A stretch of 64,000 nt of DNA from Desmonostoc muscorum LEGE 12446 (GTDB lineage Bacteria; Cyanobacteriota; Cyanobacteriia; Cyanobacteriales; Nostocaceae), in the NCBI RefSeq assembly GCF_015207005.2, contig NZ_JADEXS020000001.1, forward strand, positions 930,001 through 994,000, given 5' to 3'. Numbering within the stretch: position 1 is the first letter of the stretch; each line of letters begins with the position of its first letter. The notes beneath the pieces were generated by a model. It had not been told where the DNA came from. It was given only the letters and a program-made list of their open reading frames with translations, and did no database searches. The translations under genes were made by a program, and so were the position numbers. This document shows positions 17,931-25,830 of the stretch, in pieces.

Positions 17931-18707
17931 ATGACAACCAAAATTTTTGTACTCGCTAAGAATGTGTTTCAGGAAGTGATACGCGATCGCATACTATATA
18001 TTATTGGTTTTTATGCGTTAATACTCGCCGCCGCTTTCGGTGTCCTTCCTGAATTTGCAGCTGCTACCGAAGACAAAATTTTTTTAGATTTTGGTATGGC
18101 GGCCATGAATGCGATCGGGTTAATTGTGACGATATTTGTTGGTACAGGACTAGTTAATAAAGAAATTGAAAAACGCACTATCTTAGTATTAATTGCTAAA
18201 CCTGTTAGCCGCAGTGAAATCATTGTTGGTAAGTATCTGGGATTATCCGCAGTTTTAGCGGTACTGATAGCCATGATGACAGCAATTTATCTGTTATTTC
18301 TGCAATTTGGTAACATTGCTCATCCAACGGCGAGTATTTTAATTGCGGCAATTTTCTTATTTTTACAGTTGTCACTAGTCACCGCTGTGGCTCTTGCCTT
18401 CGGTGTTTTCACTGCTTCCCTGTTGGCCACTGTTTTAACTTTTGCGGTGTATTTAATCGGGAATATTACCCAAGATTTAGTACAATTTGGTCGTCTTAGT
18501 CGCAACGTTGGGATAGAACGTTTAACTCAAGGTTTGTTTCTGATTTTACCAGATTTATCTCGATTAGATTTGAAAAATAATGCTGTTTATGGTTTGCAAG
18601 CACTACCTGACACAACTACGCTGATTGCTAATGCTAGCTATGGCTTAGTGTACAGTGTGATGTTGTTAGCGATCGCCATTCTTATCTTCTCACAACGCGA
18701 GTTTTAG
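17931..18707 (+). CDS. fraE: FraE, ABC-2-type permease of the fra cluster
   Basis: A 258-residue ABC-2/NosY-like permease with about six helices; after the first helix comes EDKIFLDFGMAAMNAIG and the family signature NKEIEKRTILVLIAKPVSRS at about 75-95. In Anabaena FraE is required for filament integrity and heterocyst maturation. The cognate ATPase is not in the window. It starts at ATG 17931. The gene is co-oriented with fraCD although an STRR array separates it. Confidence 0.88.
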   Translation: MTTKIFVLAKNVFQEVIRDRILYIIGFYALILAAAFGVLPEFAAATEDKIFLDFGMAAMNAIGLIVTIFVGTGLVNKEIEKRTILVLIAKPVSRSEIIVGKYLGLSAVLAVLIAMMTAIYLLFLQFGNIAHPTASILIAAIFLFLQLSLVTAVALAFGVFTASLLATVLTFAVYLIGNITQDLVQFGRLSRNVGIERLTQGLFLILPDLSRLDLKNNAVYGLQALPDTTTLIANASYGLVYSVMLLAIAILIFSQREF

Positions 18708-19125
18708 AGCGTATTTTAAAACTATAACTAAACAAAGGCAGAGGCTATAGTCAGTATAGCAAGGTAGTTTTCAGTATTTTCTCGTATCGTGTTAATACGA
18801 CTTAATTGCTCAAATCATCCCTTTTCTTGCAACATCAAATTTAGGTATTTTTAAATTTTGAATTCGATTACGCTTTAGCACTACAAGCATACGTTTTAGC
18901 ACTACAAACATAGTAGTAACATGACTGAAATATCTTTTCAGACAACTTATGTTTGAGACAAATTGATGCTGGAATTTTTTTAGCTTATAATACAGTTCAT
19001 CGCTCATACTTATTGTTATCTTTGGCAACTAAAATTACCGGGGCTGCATATTGGATTGTTGAATTGCACTATTAGGGATTGGGATGTGTTGACTATATTT
19101 CTATAAAAGACAGGATATCAACAGG
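18708..19125. other. Spacer between fraE and the GGDEF regulator
   Basis: About 400 bp with a possible decayed small ORF on the minus strand (18810-19028, listed separately). No RNA gene or terminator was recognised. Confidence 0.4.
18810..19028 (-). pseudogene. Possible CopG/ribbon-helix-helix remnant
   Basis: A 72-residue frame starts MPKITISMSDELYYKLKKF, a typical start of CopG-like ribbon-helix-helix antitoxins. After residue ~20 the sequence loses any resemblance and contains a direct duplication (VVLKRMLVVLKR; DNA near 18870-18915). I see it as a truncated or frameshifted remnant, with low confidence; it could also be chance. Confidence 0.3.
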
Positions 19126-20199
19126 ATGGGTAACTCATCAGAAATACACAAAACCAAGTTAGTGGAAATCCTGGTTGTTGAAGATGAGTATATTCTTGCT
19201 ATCAATTTGCAGGAAATCCTAGAATCGTTGGGATACATAGTAATCGATATCGCAGATTCTGGTGAAGCAGCAATTGAGAAAGCAACTAAGCTGCGTCCCA
19301 ACTTGATTTTGATGGATATTTGCTTGCAAAGCGAGATGGACGGTATTCAAGCAGCAGAGCAAATATGGAATCATCTGCAAATTCCGATTATTTACGTTAC
19401 TGGGCATTCTGACAAGAGTACGGTAGAGCGAGCAACGCTGACATTACCTTTTGGTTATATTGTCAAACCTATTAGAGAGCAAGAACTTTACGTTGCTATT
19501 CAAACAGCAATCAATCGCTATGAACGTGAGCAATTTTTGAGTAATGAGCTTCAGAAAATGAAGGAGGCAGTGATTGCGGTCGATCCTGAGTTATGCGTTC
19601 AGTGCGGGACTCACATAAACCCTATTGATCAATTAATAGTGTATCAGCAGATGCAAGCTACTAACGAGGAACTAAAAAGACTGGTTAATCTAGATCCTTT
19701 GACTCAAATAGCTAATCGTCGCCGATTTGATGAGTGTTTCTATGTTGAATGGTGTCATCTAAAACGCGATCGCCTACCTTTATCTTTAATTTTGTTAGAT
19801 ATCGATTTTTTTAAGGACTATAACGACACTTACGGTCACTTAATGGGTGATGATTGTTTGCGACAAGTTGCAAGTACGCTCAAAAGTGTTATTCAACGTC
19901 CAGCCGATTTAGTTGCGCGTTACGGTGGAGAAGAATTTATTGTAATTCTTTCTAATACAGAAAATAGAGGAGCAATTTGTGTAGCTCAAAAAATTCTAGA
20001 AGCAGTACGCAACTTGGCAATTCCTCACGCTCAGTCTTGTATATGTGCTTATGTCACCGTCAGTATAGGCTTTGTCAGCGTTGTGCCAAATTCAAAATTG
20101 TCACCGCAACACGTAATTGAAGCAGCTGACAAAGCACTTTATACAGCTAAACACCAAGGGCGCGATCGCATTAGTGCTGGTGTCGTTGCTAGTTTCTAA
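19126..20199 (+). CDS. Response regulator with GGDEF diguanylate cyclase domain
   Basis: A 357-residue protein. Residues 12-130 form a receiver domain (acidic pocket VVEDE, phosphoacceptor Asp64 in LILMDICLQ, Thr in VTGHSD, Lys in GYIVKPI). A linker with CVQCGTHI (two Cys, about 157 and 160) leads to a GGDEF domain from about 185, with the active-site loop GGEEF at 267-271 and the product-inhibition site RPAD at 258-261, exactly five residues upstream. It should therefore make cyclic di-GMP when phosphorylated and be feedback-inhibited. The cognate kinase is not nearby. Confidence 0.93.
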   Translation: MGNSSEIHKTKLVEILVVEDEYILAINLQEILESLGYIVIDIADSGEAAIEKATKLRPNLILMDICLQSEMDGIQAAEQIWNHLQIPIIYVTGHSDKSTVERATLTLPFGYIVKPIREQELYVAIQTAINRYEREQFLSNELQKMKEAVIAVDPELCVQCGTHINPIDQLIVYQQMQATNEELKRLVNLDPLTQIANRRRFDECFYVEWCHLKRDRLPLSLILLDIDFFKDYNDTYGHLMGDDCLRQVASTLKSVIQRPADLVARYGGEEFIVILSNTENRGAICVAQKILEAVRNLAIPHAQSCICAYVTVSIGFVSVVPNSKLSPQHVIEAADKALYTAKHQGRDRISAGVVASF

Positions 20200-20258
20200 T
20201 ATCTAATTTATGGTTATGCGGCATTGGGAGGGAATAACTAATGACAAATGACAAATAA

Positions 20259-20921
20259 CTAATAAATGATTATTTGAGGCTCTTTAATTGTATCATCAGG
20301 CATGATGGTATCTCGAAATTTTGCATAAATCATGTTTGTCTGGTAAAGGTTTGCTTTAGTCAGTTTTGTTTTAGTTAAGTTTGCCCATGTCAAGTCTGCG
20401 CTAGTTAAATTAGCTTCACTTAGATTAGCTTCTAGTAATATTGCCCCGCATAACTTTGCTTTCGTGAGATTTGCTCTCACTAAATTCGCTTCAATTAGCG
20501 ATGCTTCAATTAATTTGGCTTCAGTTAAGTCTGCTTCCCTCAAATCCCCACCACATAAAGAAGTACCCCAAAGGTTACTACCTATTAATTTCACTCGCCA
20601 TAAAAAACTTCCACACAAATTTGCTTGTCTTAAGTCAGCATTAATTAAATTAGCTTCACACAAAGAGGCTTCATATAAATTAGCTCCGCATAAACTAGCT
20701 TCCATCAAATTGGCGCCACTTAAATTAGCACGAGTGAGTATAGAACCAGATAAATTGGCACCACGCAAATCTGCTCCTATGAAGTTAATTCCACTTAAAT
20801 CAAGTCCTTTCAGGTCAATTTCACTCAAGTCATGTCCACTGAAATTGTGACGCTGAAAACTATTTGTAATTTGATTTAAGATAAATTCCTGTTTGTTAGC
20901 ATAATTGTTCATGGTATTCAC
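20259..20921 (-). CDS. Pentapeptide repeat protein
   Basis: A 220-residue protein made of about 30 A(N/D)LxX pentapeptides from residue 29 to 205 (core repeats such as ANLSGANLMEASL). These fold into a right-handed quadrilateral beta-helix. The N-terminal 28 residues (QEFILNQITNSFQRHN) are non-repeat. No signal peptide or membrane segment is present. Function in cyanobacteria is mostly unknown. The start is ATG 20921. Confidence 0.9.
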   Translation of the reverse strand: MNTMNNYANKQEFILNQITNSFQRHNFSGHDLSEIDLKGLDLSGINFIGADLRGANLSGSILTRANLSGANLMEASLCGANLYEASLCEANLINADLRQANLCGSFLWRVKLIGSNLWGTSLCGGDLREADLTEAKLIEASLIEANLVRANLTKAKLCGAILLEANLSEANLTSADLTWANLTKTKLTKANLYQTNMIYAKFRDTIMPDDTIKEPQIIIY

Positions 20922-21167
20922 CTCTGGGTGTAATTTATCTCAAAGGGCGATCGCGAGAGTTACCGTATATTGAGAGTACACCTCAAAGGTCGATAAAAAC
21001 GATCAATAATCAAGAATAAATTGCGAAAAAATCGTCAAGAACTTGAAAATACGCTCTGAAAGTCTTTTTTAAAACAAAAAATGCTGACATAGGTCAGGAA
21101 ATATTGATATGCTACTGTAATTAATCTTAAGTCAAAAGTCTGAGCCAGTTAAATAGCGGGGTTGATA

Positions 21168-22121
21168 TTAAGGCAAAGTATGACGTTGAAAAAAGTTCCA
21201 AATTGTTTCACTAGCGTTCAGACCCAGGTTAGCATTAAATTTATTTAAGCTCTCGTCAGTTGAAGCACCACCAGGCCAGAAATGTCCCCCGTTGACTACG
21301 GCTAAGTGCCAGACTTCTGAGTTGTCACTACAACCTGCGTAGAGAGAGGTTTTCACTTTATCTTCAGAAAACTGCAAAGATTTATTTGATGAAGTACATC
21401 GATCGTGCGATCGCCAAAAGTCTACCATATCTGAGATAGAAACCAACGCCCCTCGTTGAGTATGGTCATCACCTTCATAAAGTACATCGCGATCGTTTGT
21501 ACCGTTGATCGTTAAGATCGATATTGGAGTTTGAGGCTGGCAATTAGGTTCAAGTCTAACTGGGAGCGAAGCAGCTACTGATGCAAAACCAGCAATTTTA
21601 TTAGGTAAATTACAAGCCAATGCTTGGGTAAGTATTCCACCTCTAGAAAAACCAGTGGCATAAATTTTATGACTATCAATATTGATTTGCTGCTGAAGAT
21701 GATCGATTAAAGAACTGACAAACAAAACATCATCTACCTTTCCTTTAGCATTACCTCTAAGGCTCCATTTTTGGTCAATTCCATCTGGATAAACAACAAG
21801 AAATCCTTTTTGATCTGCTAATTCATTGAAGCGAGTCACATTACTTATAGAACGACCACTACCATCATCTCCATGAAACACTAAAACTAATGGCATCGGG
21901 CGGTATGAATCATAAGATTTTGGGGTGTAAAAATAGTATGTACGTAACTTTCCTTGGTCATGTAGCTCTCCATAATTATCACCACTGACGATTTTTTCTT
22001 GAGATATACTTTTATCTTCAGCCTGGCTCGAATTGCAGGCTGTTACTAAAGTAATTGTACATACAGATATCAGAATGTTTTTCAAAAATCGACAAAATGG
22101 AAAATTTTGATATGTATTCAT
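21168..22121 (-). CDS. LpqC/PHB-depolymerase-type esterase lipoprotein
   Basis: A 317-residue protein with a lipoprotein signal (hydrophobic 14-27, lipobox VTAC then NSSQ). The body is an alpha/beta hydrolase of the feruloyl esterase/polyhydroxybutyrate depolymerase group (esterase_phb): LVLVFHGDDGSGRSI, YPDGIDQKWS, nucleophile elbow GFSRGG, and acid and His in INGTNDRDVLY and NGGHFWPGG. It is probably an extracytoplasmic esterase; the natural substrate is unknown. It lies alone, 73 bp upstream of a small secreted-protein gene on the same strand. Confidence 0.88.
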   Translation of the reverse strand: MNTYQNFPFCRFLKNILISVCTITLVTACNSSQAEDKSISQEKIVSGDNYGELHDQGKLRTYYFYTPKSYDSYRPMPLVLVFHGDDGSGRSISNVTRFNELADQKGFLVVYPDGIDQKWSLRGNAKGKVDDVLFVSSLIDHLQQQINIDSHKIYATGFSRGGILTQALACNLPNKIAGFASVAASLPVRLEPNCQPQTPISILTINGTNDRDVLYEGDDHTQRGALVSISDMVDFWRSHDRCTSSNKSLQFSEDKVKTSLYAGCSDNSEVWHLAVVNGGHFWPGGASTDESLNKFNANLGLNASETIWNFFQRHTLP

Positions 22122-22193
22122 GCGTCTTCATATGGAAATGATATTACCAAATAGAGACTAACAAATTAAGTATGTTAGTCTCCATTTGAGATA

Positions 22194-22439
22194 TTAAATT
22201 CTTACATTTACATAACGAGCAGGAACTCGGATTTTAACCAACTTGTTACCGCGTCGTACTGTTTCCCAGTGTGCAGGAATTAACTTACGTTGATATCGGG
22301 GTACAACAACAGGTTTACGCACAACAACAGATTTATGGACATTAGGTTTGACAATGATCTGTGCTGCGGATGCCTGTGATGGCAAGGAAGCAATTGCAAA
22401 TGGTAGAGCAAGTAATGTACCTAAAAGAATACGTTTCAT
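22194..22439 (-). CDS. Small secreted basic protein
   Basis: An 81-residue protein starting at ATG 22439 (MKRILLGTLLALPFA), with AGGGA about 8 nt before it; an in-frame start 17 codons upstream lacks a ribosome site. Residues 1-24 form a Sec signal peptide with a probable AxA cleavage site (SQASAAQ). The mature ~57 residues are strongly basic and Val-rich (KSVVVRKPVVVPRYQRKL, ending VKIRVPARYVNVRI). I recognise no domain; similar small YXXXK/R-rich exported proteins occur in cyanobacteria. Confidence 0.7.
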   Translation of the reverse strand: MKRILLGTLLALPFAIASLPSQASAAQIIVKPNVHKSVVVRKPVVVPRYQRKLIPAHWETVRRGNKLVKIRVPARYVNVRI

Positions 22440-22782
22440 ATTCAAATCCCTATCGATTAATTGACTGGAATTTTCTACAGTATTCCTCACTAAGTTGTGG
22501 ACATATAGCGGTTCCCATTCAGATGCGGTACAACATTATATCGCCAGGTGTAAGGGCACGGCACTGCCGTGCCCCTACAGGTGTACCTCACGTTTGTCGG
22601 GAAACACTATATATTCTTACCTAATCTTGAGGATTATAGTAAGTTTTTCTTGTTACACGACTTAATTGATTGGCTGTATTGTTCTCAGTTTAAAATACTA
22701 AATAAGAATACACAGTGGAAGAAAGTCACAATTTGAGTCTAACTAAAGTCATATTAAGCAACACAAATACCTCTTAACTGTT
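22440..22782. other. Spacer containing a palindromic MITE-like repeat
   Basis: A non-coding gap of about 340 bp that carries the repeat listed at 22505-22620. The rest is AT-rich; no terminator was recognised for the sugar permease on the other side. Confidence 0.5.
22505..22620. repeat. MITE-like palindromic repeat (TATAGCGGTTCCC family)
   Basis: Starts TATAGCGGTTCCCATTC, contains the perfect palindrome GGGCACGGCACTGCCGTGCCC and ACATTATATCGCC. An inverted-orientation relative is at 55078-55170 (GGGAACCGCTATA at its end), which is nested in another repeat; this fits a small mobile, palindrome-centred element. Confidence 0.75.
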
Positions 22783-23670
22783 CTACTCTTCTCCCCAAGT
22801 TCGCAACTGCAAATACACCAGTACTAAAGTTACTGCTAATAAAACCGTTGCGGCGGCGGCAGCATAACCAAAATCAAATTGAGCGAAGGCTTCTTGGTAA
22901 ATGTAATAAACCAGCAAATTAGTCGAATTCAATGGGCCGCCGCCGGTCATTACATAAACTTGTTCAAAACTCCGCAGTGTAAAAATCGCGGTGGTGATTG
23001 TGACAAATATGATGGTGGGACGCAATCCGGGCAATGTAATATGCCAAAATTGTTGCCAAGCATTTGCACCATCTAAATCTGCTGCTTCATAACGACTGGG
23101 GGGAATTGCTTGCAACCCGGCTAAAAATACTACCATATTGAAACCGAGTTGTTTCCAAATACTCATTAAAATTAGTACTGGCATTGCCCAAAATGTATCT
23201 CCTAGCCAGGATATGGGTGGAATACCAAAAAAATCTAACAGTCCGTTAACTGGCCCTGATGTTTGAAACAGCCAGCGAAATCCCAAGCCAGCAGCCACAA
23301 GAGAAATAATTGAAGGTAAAAAATAGGCACTCCGCAAGATTCCTCGAAAAGCTAAGGAGCGGTTTAATAAGACTGCTAATCCTAAGGGGATAACTAAACT
23401 GGGAATGATGGTGGCAAGAGTAAAATAAATTGTGTTGCCAATAACTTGCCAGAAGTCAGAGTCCTGTAACAAGCGCCAATAGTTTTTTAACCCTATCCAA
23501 TAAATACCTTTGGAACTGAAACTGCCAGCGGTGAAACTGAGGTAAAACAAATAAGCGATCGGCCAAATGATAAAAACGCCTAGTAAAATCAGTGCTGGTG
23601 TGAGAAAAATCCAGGCAGCCGCTGTGTCATTATCCAGCAGTTGCATACGAGAGAAACGGGATGTTTTCAT
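22783..23670 (-). CDS. Sugar ABC transporter permease (MalF/UgpA type)
   Basis: A 295-residue binding-protein-dependent permease with six helices. The cytoplasmic EAA loop reads YEAADLDGANAWQQFWHIT (about 200-220), as expected for a carbohydrate importer of the CUT1 family; EQVYVMTGGGPLNSTN is also typical of that group. The partner permease (MalG type), binding protein and ATPase are not adjacent, so it is either an orphan subunit or works with components encoded elsewhere. The start is ATG 23670 (MKTSRFSRMQ). Confidence 0.9.
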   Translation of the reverse strand: MKTSRFSRMQLLDNDTAAAWIFLTPALILLGVFIIWPIAYLFYLSFTAGSFSSKGIYWIGLKNYWRLLQDSDFWQVIGNTIYFTLATIIPSLVIPLGLAVLLNRSLAFRGILRSAYFLPSIISLVAAGLGFRWLFQTSGPVNGLLDFFGIPPISWLGDTFWAMPVLILMSIWKQLGFNMVVFLAGLQAIPPSRYEAADLDGANAWQQFWHITLPGLRPTIIFVTITTAIFTLRSFEQVYVMTGGGPLNSTNLLVYYIYQEAFAQFDFGYAAAAATVLLAVTLVLVYLQLRTWGEE

Positions 23671-23689
23671 GGCAATCTTGGCTAGTAAA

Positions 23690-23728
23690 AGGGACTGGGG
23701 ATTGGGGATTAGGGATTGGGGACTGGGT
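23690..23728. repeat. Short GGGGATT/GGGGACT heptamer array
   Basis: About five copies upstream of the sugar permease gene. Palindromic GGCGGTTCC/CCGCCACC-type dispersed repeats follow at 23811-23890. Confidence 0.8.
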
Positions 23729-23961
23729 TTGAAGCGGAAAAATTATGGAATTCTGCTCTTACCCACAGCAAATTTTGGAATAATTTCCCAGTCCCCAGTC
23801 CCAGAGCGGCGTTCCTCCCGCCACCAACATAAAAGTATGGTGGGGGACTCCGACGCTCGAGGACTCGCTAACGCTGCGCTATCGCCGCTACAAGTTGAAT
23901 GTTAGCAGGGTGTGATTTTACACAAAAGTACTGTTAAGATACTGTCAATTTCTTGGCTCTG

Positions 23962-24900
23962 ATGCAAATGCCTAATATCTTGGCTCACTTTGGCAAATTC
24001 CAAATTGCTAGCAAAATGCTTACCTCAAGTGTATTAATACCATTATTGATGACACTTGACACAACTGTACTGGCTCAACCCTCCATCGCACCAACACAGA
24101 CTCAATCTCAGCGAGAACAAGACATAAACCCTATTGCTCAAAAATTGTTCGGGCAATGGCAAGCTCAAGACCCTTCATCTTCTACAACCCTAACCTTTAT
24201 TTTCACACCAGAAAGCAAATTATTTCTCCTTTCACCTGACTCTAAGACTCTTGGTGCGATGGAATTTAAATATCGCATTAACCCAACGCCACAACCCATG
24301 CATCTAAATGTAATAATCTCAAGTAATCAAGAAGAGGTATTGACAATTTTTGAATTTACTGCTGATGGTCAGATGCGCTTGCAATTAGATGGCACTAATC
24401 CTGGAAAACCCAGACCCACAGCTTTTTCTCCTCAGGCGTCGTTATTCAAAAAAATTTCTAATGTTACGACATTACCTGATAATATCCAAATCATCAACCC
24501 AAAAGCAGAAAATCAACAAACTAGCGATCCAGAATTGGAAGCAAAAGTAGCTATTGGCAGTATCAACCGCGCTCAACAGGCTTATTACTTAGAAAACAAA
24601 AAATTCGCTACTATCGATCAACTGGGTATTGGTGTTAAGCCAGAAACTGACAATTACCGTTACCAAATAGTAACCCCAGGCAAACAAACCCAAACTTTAA
24701 TTAGCACCGCTGCTGCCAAAAAACCGGAGCTAAAAAGTTATACAGGTGTTGTATTTTTGAGAAAAGTTAAAGGTGAAATGCTCATAATTCCAGGTATTTG
24801 TGAAACTGATAAACCCTCAACAAAACCGCCAGGGCTTCCAAGATTTTCTAACCAAAAATCTCAGCCAATTCAATGTCCAGTCGGTTCACATTTATTGTAA
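23962..24900 (+). CDS. Secreted protein with C-terminal type IV pilin-like GH domain
   Basis: About 312 residues from ATG 23962. A signal peptide (SKMLTSSVLIPLLMTLDTTVLAQP) is followed by a ~120-residue beta-rich domain (IAQKLFGQWQAQ, KTLGAMEFKYRINP) and, at about 190-300, the type IV pilin-like G and H domain of cyanobacteria (VAIGSINRAQQAYYLENKKF, then YRYQIV). It lacks the N-methylation helix of a true pilin, since the pilin-like part is C-terminal. The domain is widespread in cyanobacterial exported proteins; function is unknown. A TTG nine bases upstream is an alternative start. Confidence 0.75.
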   Translation: MQMPNILAHFGKFQIASKMLTSSVLIPLLMTLDTTVLAQPSIAPTQTQSQREQDINPIAQKLFGQWQAQDPSSSTTLTFIFTPESKLFLLSPDSKTLGAMEFKYRINPTPQPMHLNVIISSNQEEVLTIFEFTADGQMRLQLDGTNPGKPRPTAFSPQASLFKKISNVTTLPDNIQIINPKAENQQTSDPELEAKVAIGSINRAQQAYYLENKKFATIDQLGIGVKPETDNYRYQIVTPGKQTQTLISTAAAKKPELKSYTGVVFLRKVKGEMLIIPGICETDKPSTKPPGLPRFSNQKSQPIQCPVGSHLL

Positions 24901-24901
24901 T

Positions 24902-24981
24902 AGACCTCTTGCATAAATATTTTTTGTCTCACGCAGAGGCGCAGAGAAGAGAACGCAAAGAAAGAGTTTTGCAAGAGGTCT
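24902..24981. repeat. Dispersed repeat with TAGACCTCTTGCA inverted ends
   Basis: Ends TAGACCTCTTGCA and TGCAAGAGGTCTA flank TTTTGTCTCACGCAGAGGCG. A partial inverted copy is at 9868-9936. It is a small palindrome-ended dispersed repeat located between the pilin-GH gene and purN. Confidence 0.7.
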
Positions 24982-25095
24982 ATTGTGAACTGTATTGGTC
25001 TATAATCATGTGGTGGTTTAATTACCACATGATTATATTCTGACTCCTGAATTCTGACTCGTGAATTCTCCATTCTGCATTTTTCTTGAAGCTTT

Positions 25096-25740
25096 ATGAG
25101 TAATAATTCCACAATAGATGCTACTGCTAGCCTGATTTCTCCCAACATCTCTAGCTACCAGTTGAGACAAAGCGCTCCTTTAAAACTCGGAATTATGGCT
25201 TCTGGAAATGGCAGCAATTTTGATGTAGTTGCCCAAGCTATCCAAAATGGGCAGCTAAACGCCAAAATTCAAGTTTTGATTTATAATAATCCGACGGCTA
25301 AAGCAGCAGTCAGAGCAGCGAATCGAGGAGTAGAAGCTGTATTGCTGAATCACCGCGACTACAAAAGCCGAGAAAAGTTTGATGAGAAAATTGTGCAGAC
25401 ATTACGGCAGTATGATGTAGAATGGGTGATTCTGGCGGGCTGGATGCGACTTTTGACATCAGTATTTATTGATGCTTTTCCTAATAGGATTATTAATATA
25501 CATCCGAGTTTATTGCCTAGTTTTAAGGGAATTAATGCTGTAGAACAAGCTTTGGCATCTGGGGTAAAAATCACTGGCTGTACTGTGCATATTGCTTGTT
25601 TAGAAATGGACAGTGGGCCAATATTGATGCAAGCCGCAGTACCAGTGCTACCGGATGATACACCAGAAACACTGCACGCCAGAATTCAAATTCAGGAACA
25701 TCGGATTTTACCAATGGCGATCGCTTTGGCAGCCACTTGA
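25096..25740 (+). CDS. purN: Phosphoribosylglycinamide formyltransferase (GART)
   Basis: A 214-residue enzyme that transfers a formyl group from 10-formyl-THF to GAR in purine synthesis. Family marks are clear: substrate loop LGIMASGNGSNFD near residue 32, the catalytic segment IINIHPSLLPSFKGINA (Asn and His) near 137-150, and the catalytic Asp in CLEMDSGPIL. A ~28-residue N-terminal extension precedes the canonical start of the fold, as is common in cyanobacteria. The ATG at 25096 is the only good start. Confidence 0.96.
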   Translation: MSNNSTIDATASLISPNISSYQLRQSAPLKLGIMASGNGSNFDVVAQAIQNGQLNAKIQVLIYNNPTAKAAVRAANRGVEAVLLNHRDYKSREKFDEKIVQTLRQYDVEWVILAGWMRLLTSVFIDAFPNRIINIHPSLLPSFKGINAVEQALASGVKITGCTVHIACLEMDSGPILMQAAVPVLPDDTPETLHARIQIQEHRILPMAIALAAT

Positions 25741-25830
25741 GCGATCGCGCCAATGTAATTTGTGTTTAACTCCTACAATGAGGTCAGGTTATGAAGACAA
25801 AAAAATTGCTTTATCAATTTTACATGATAA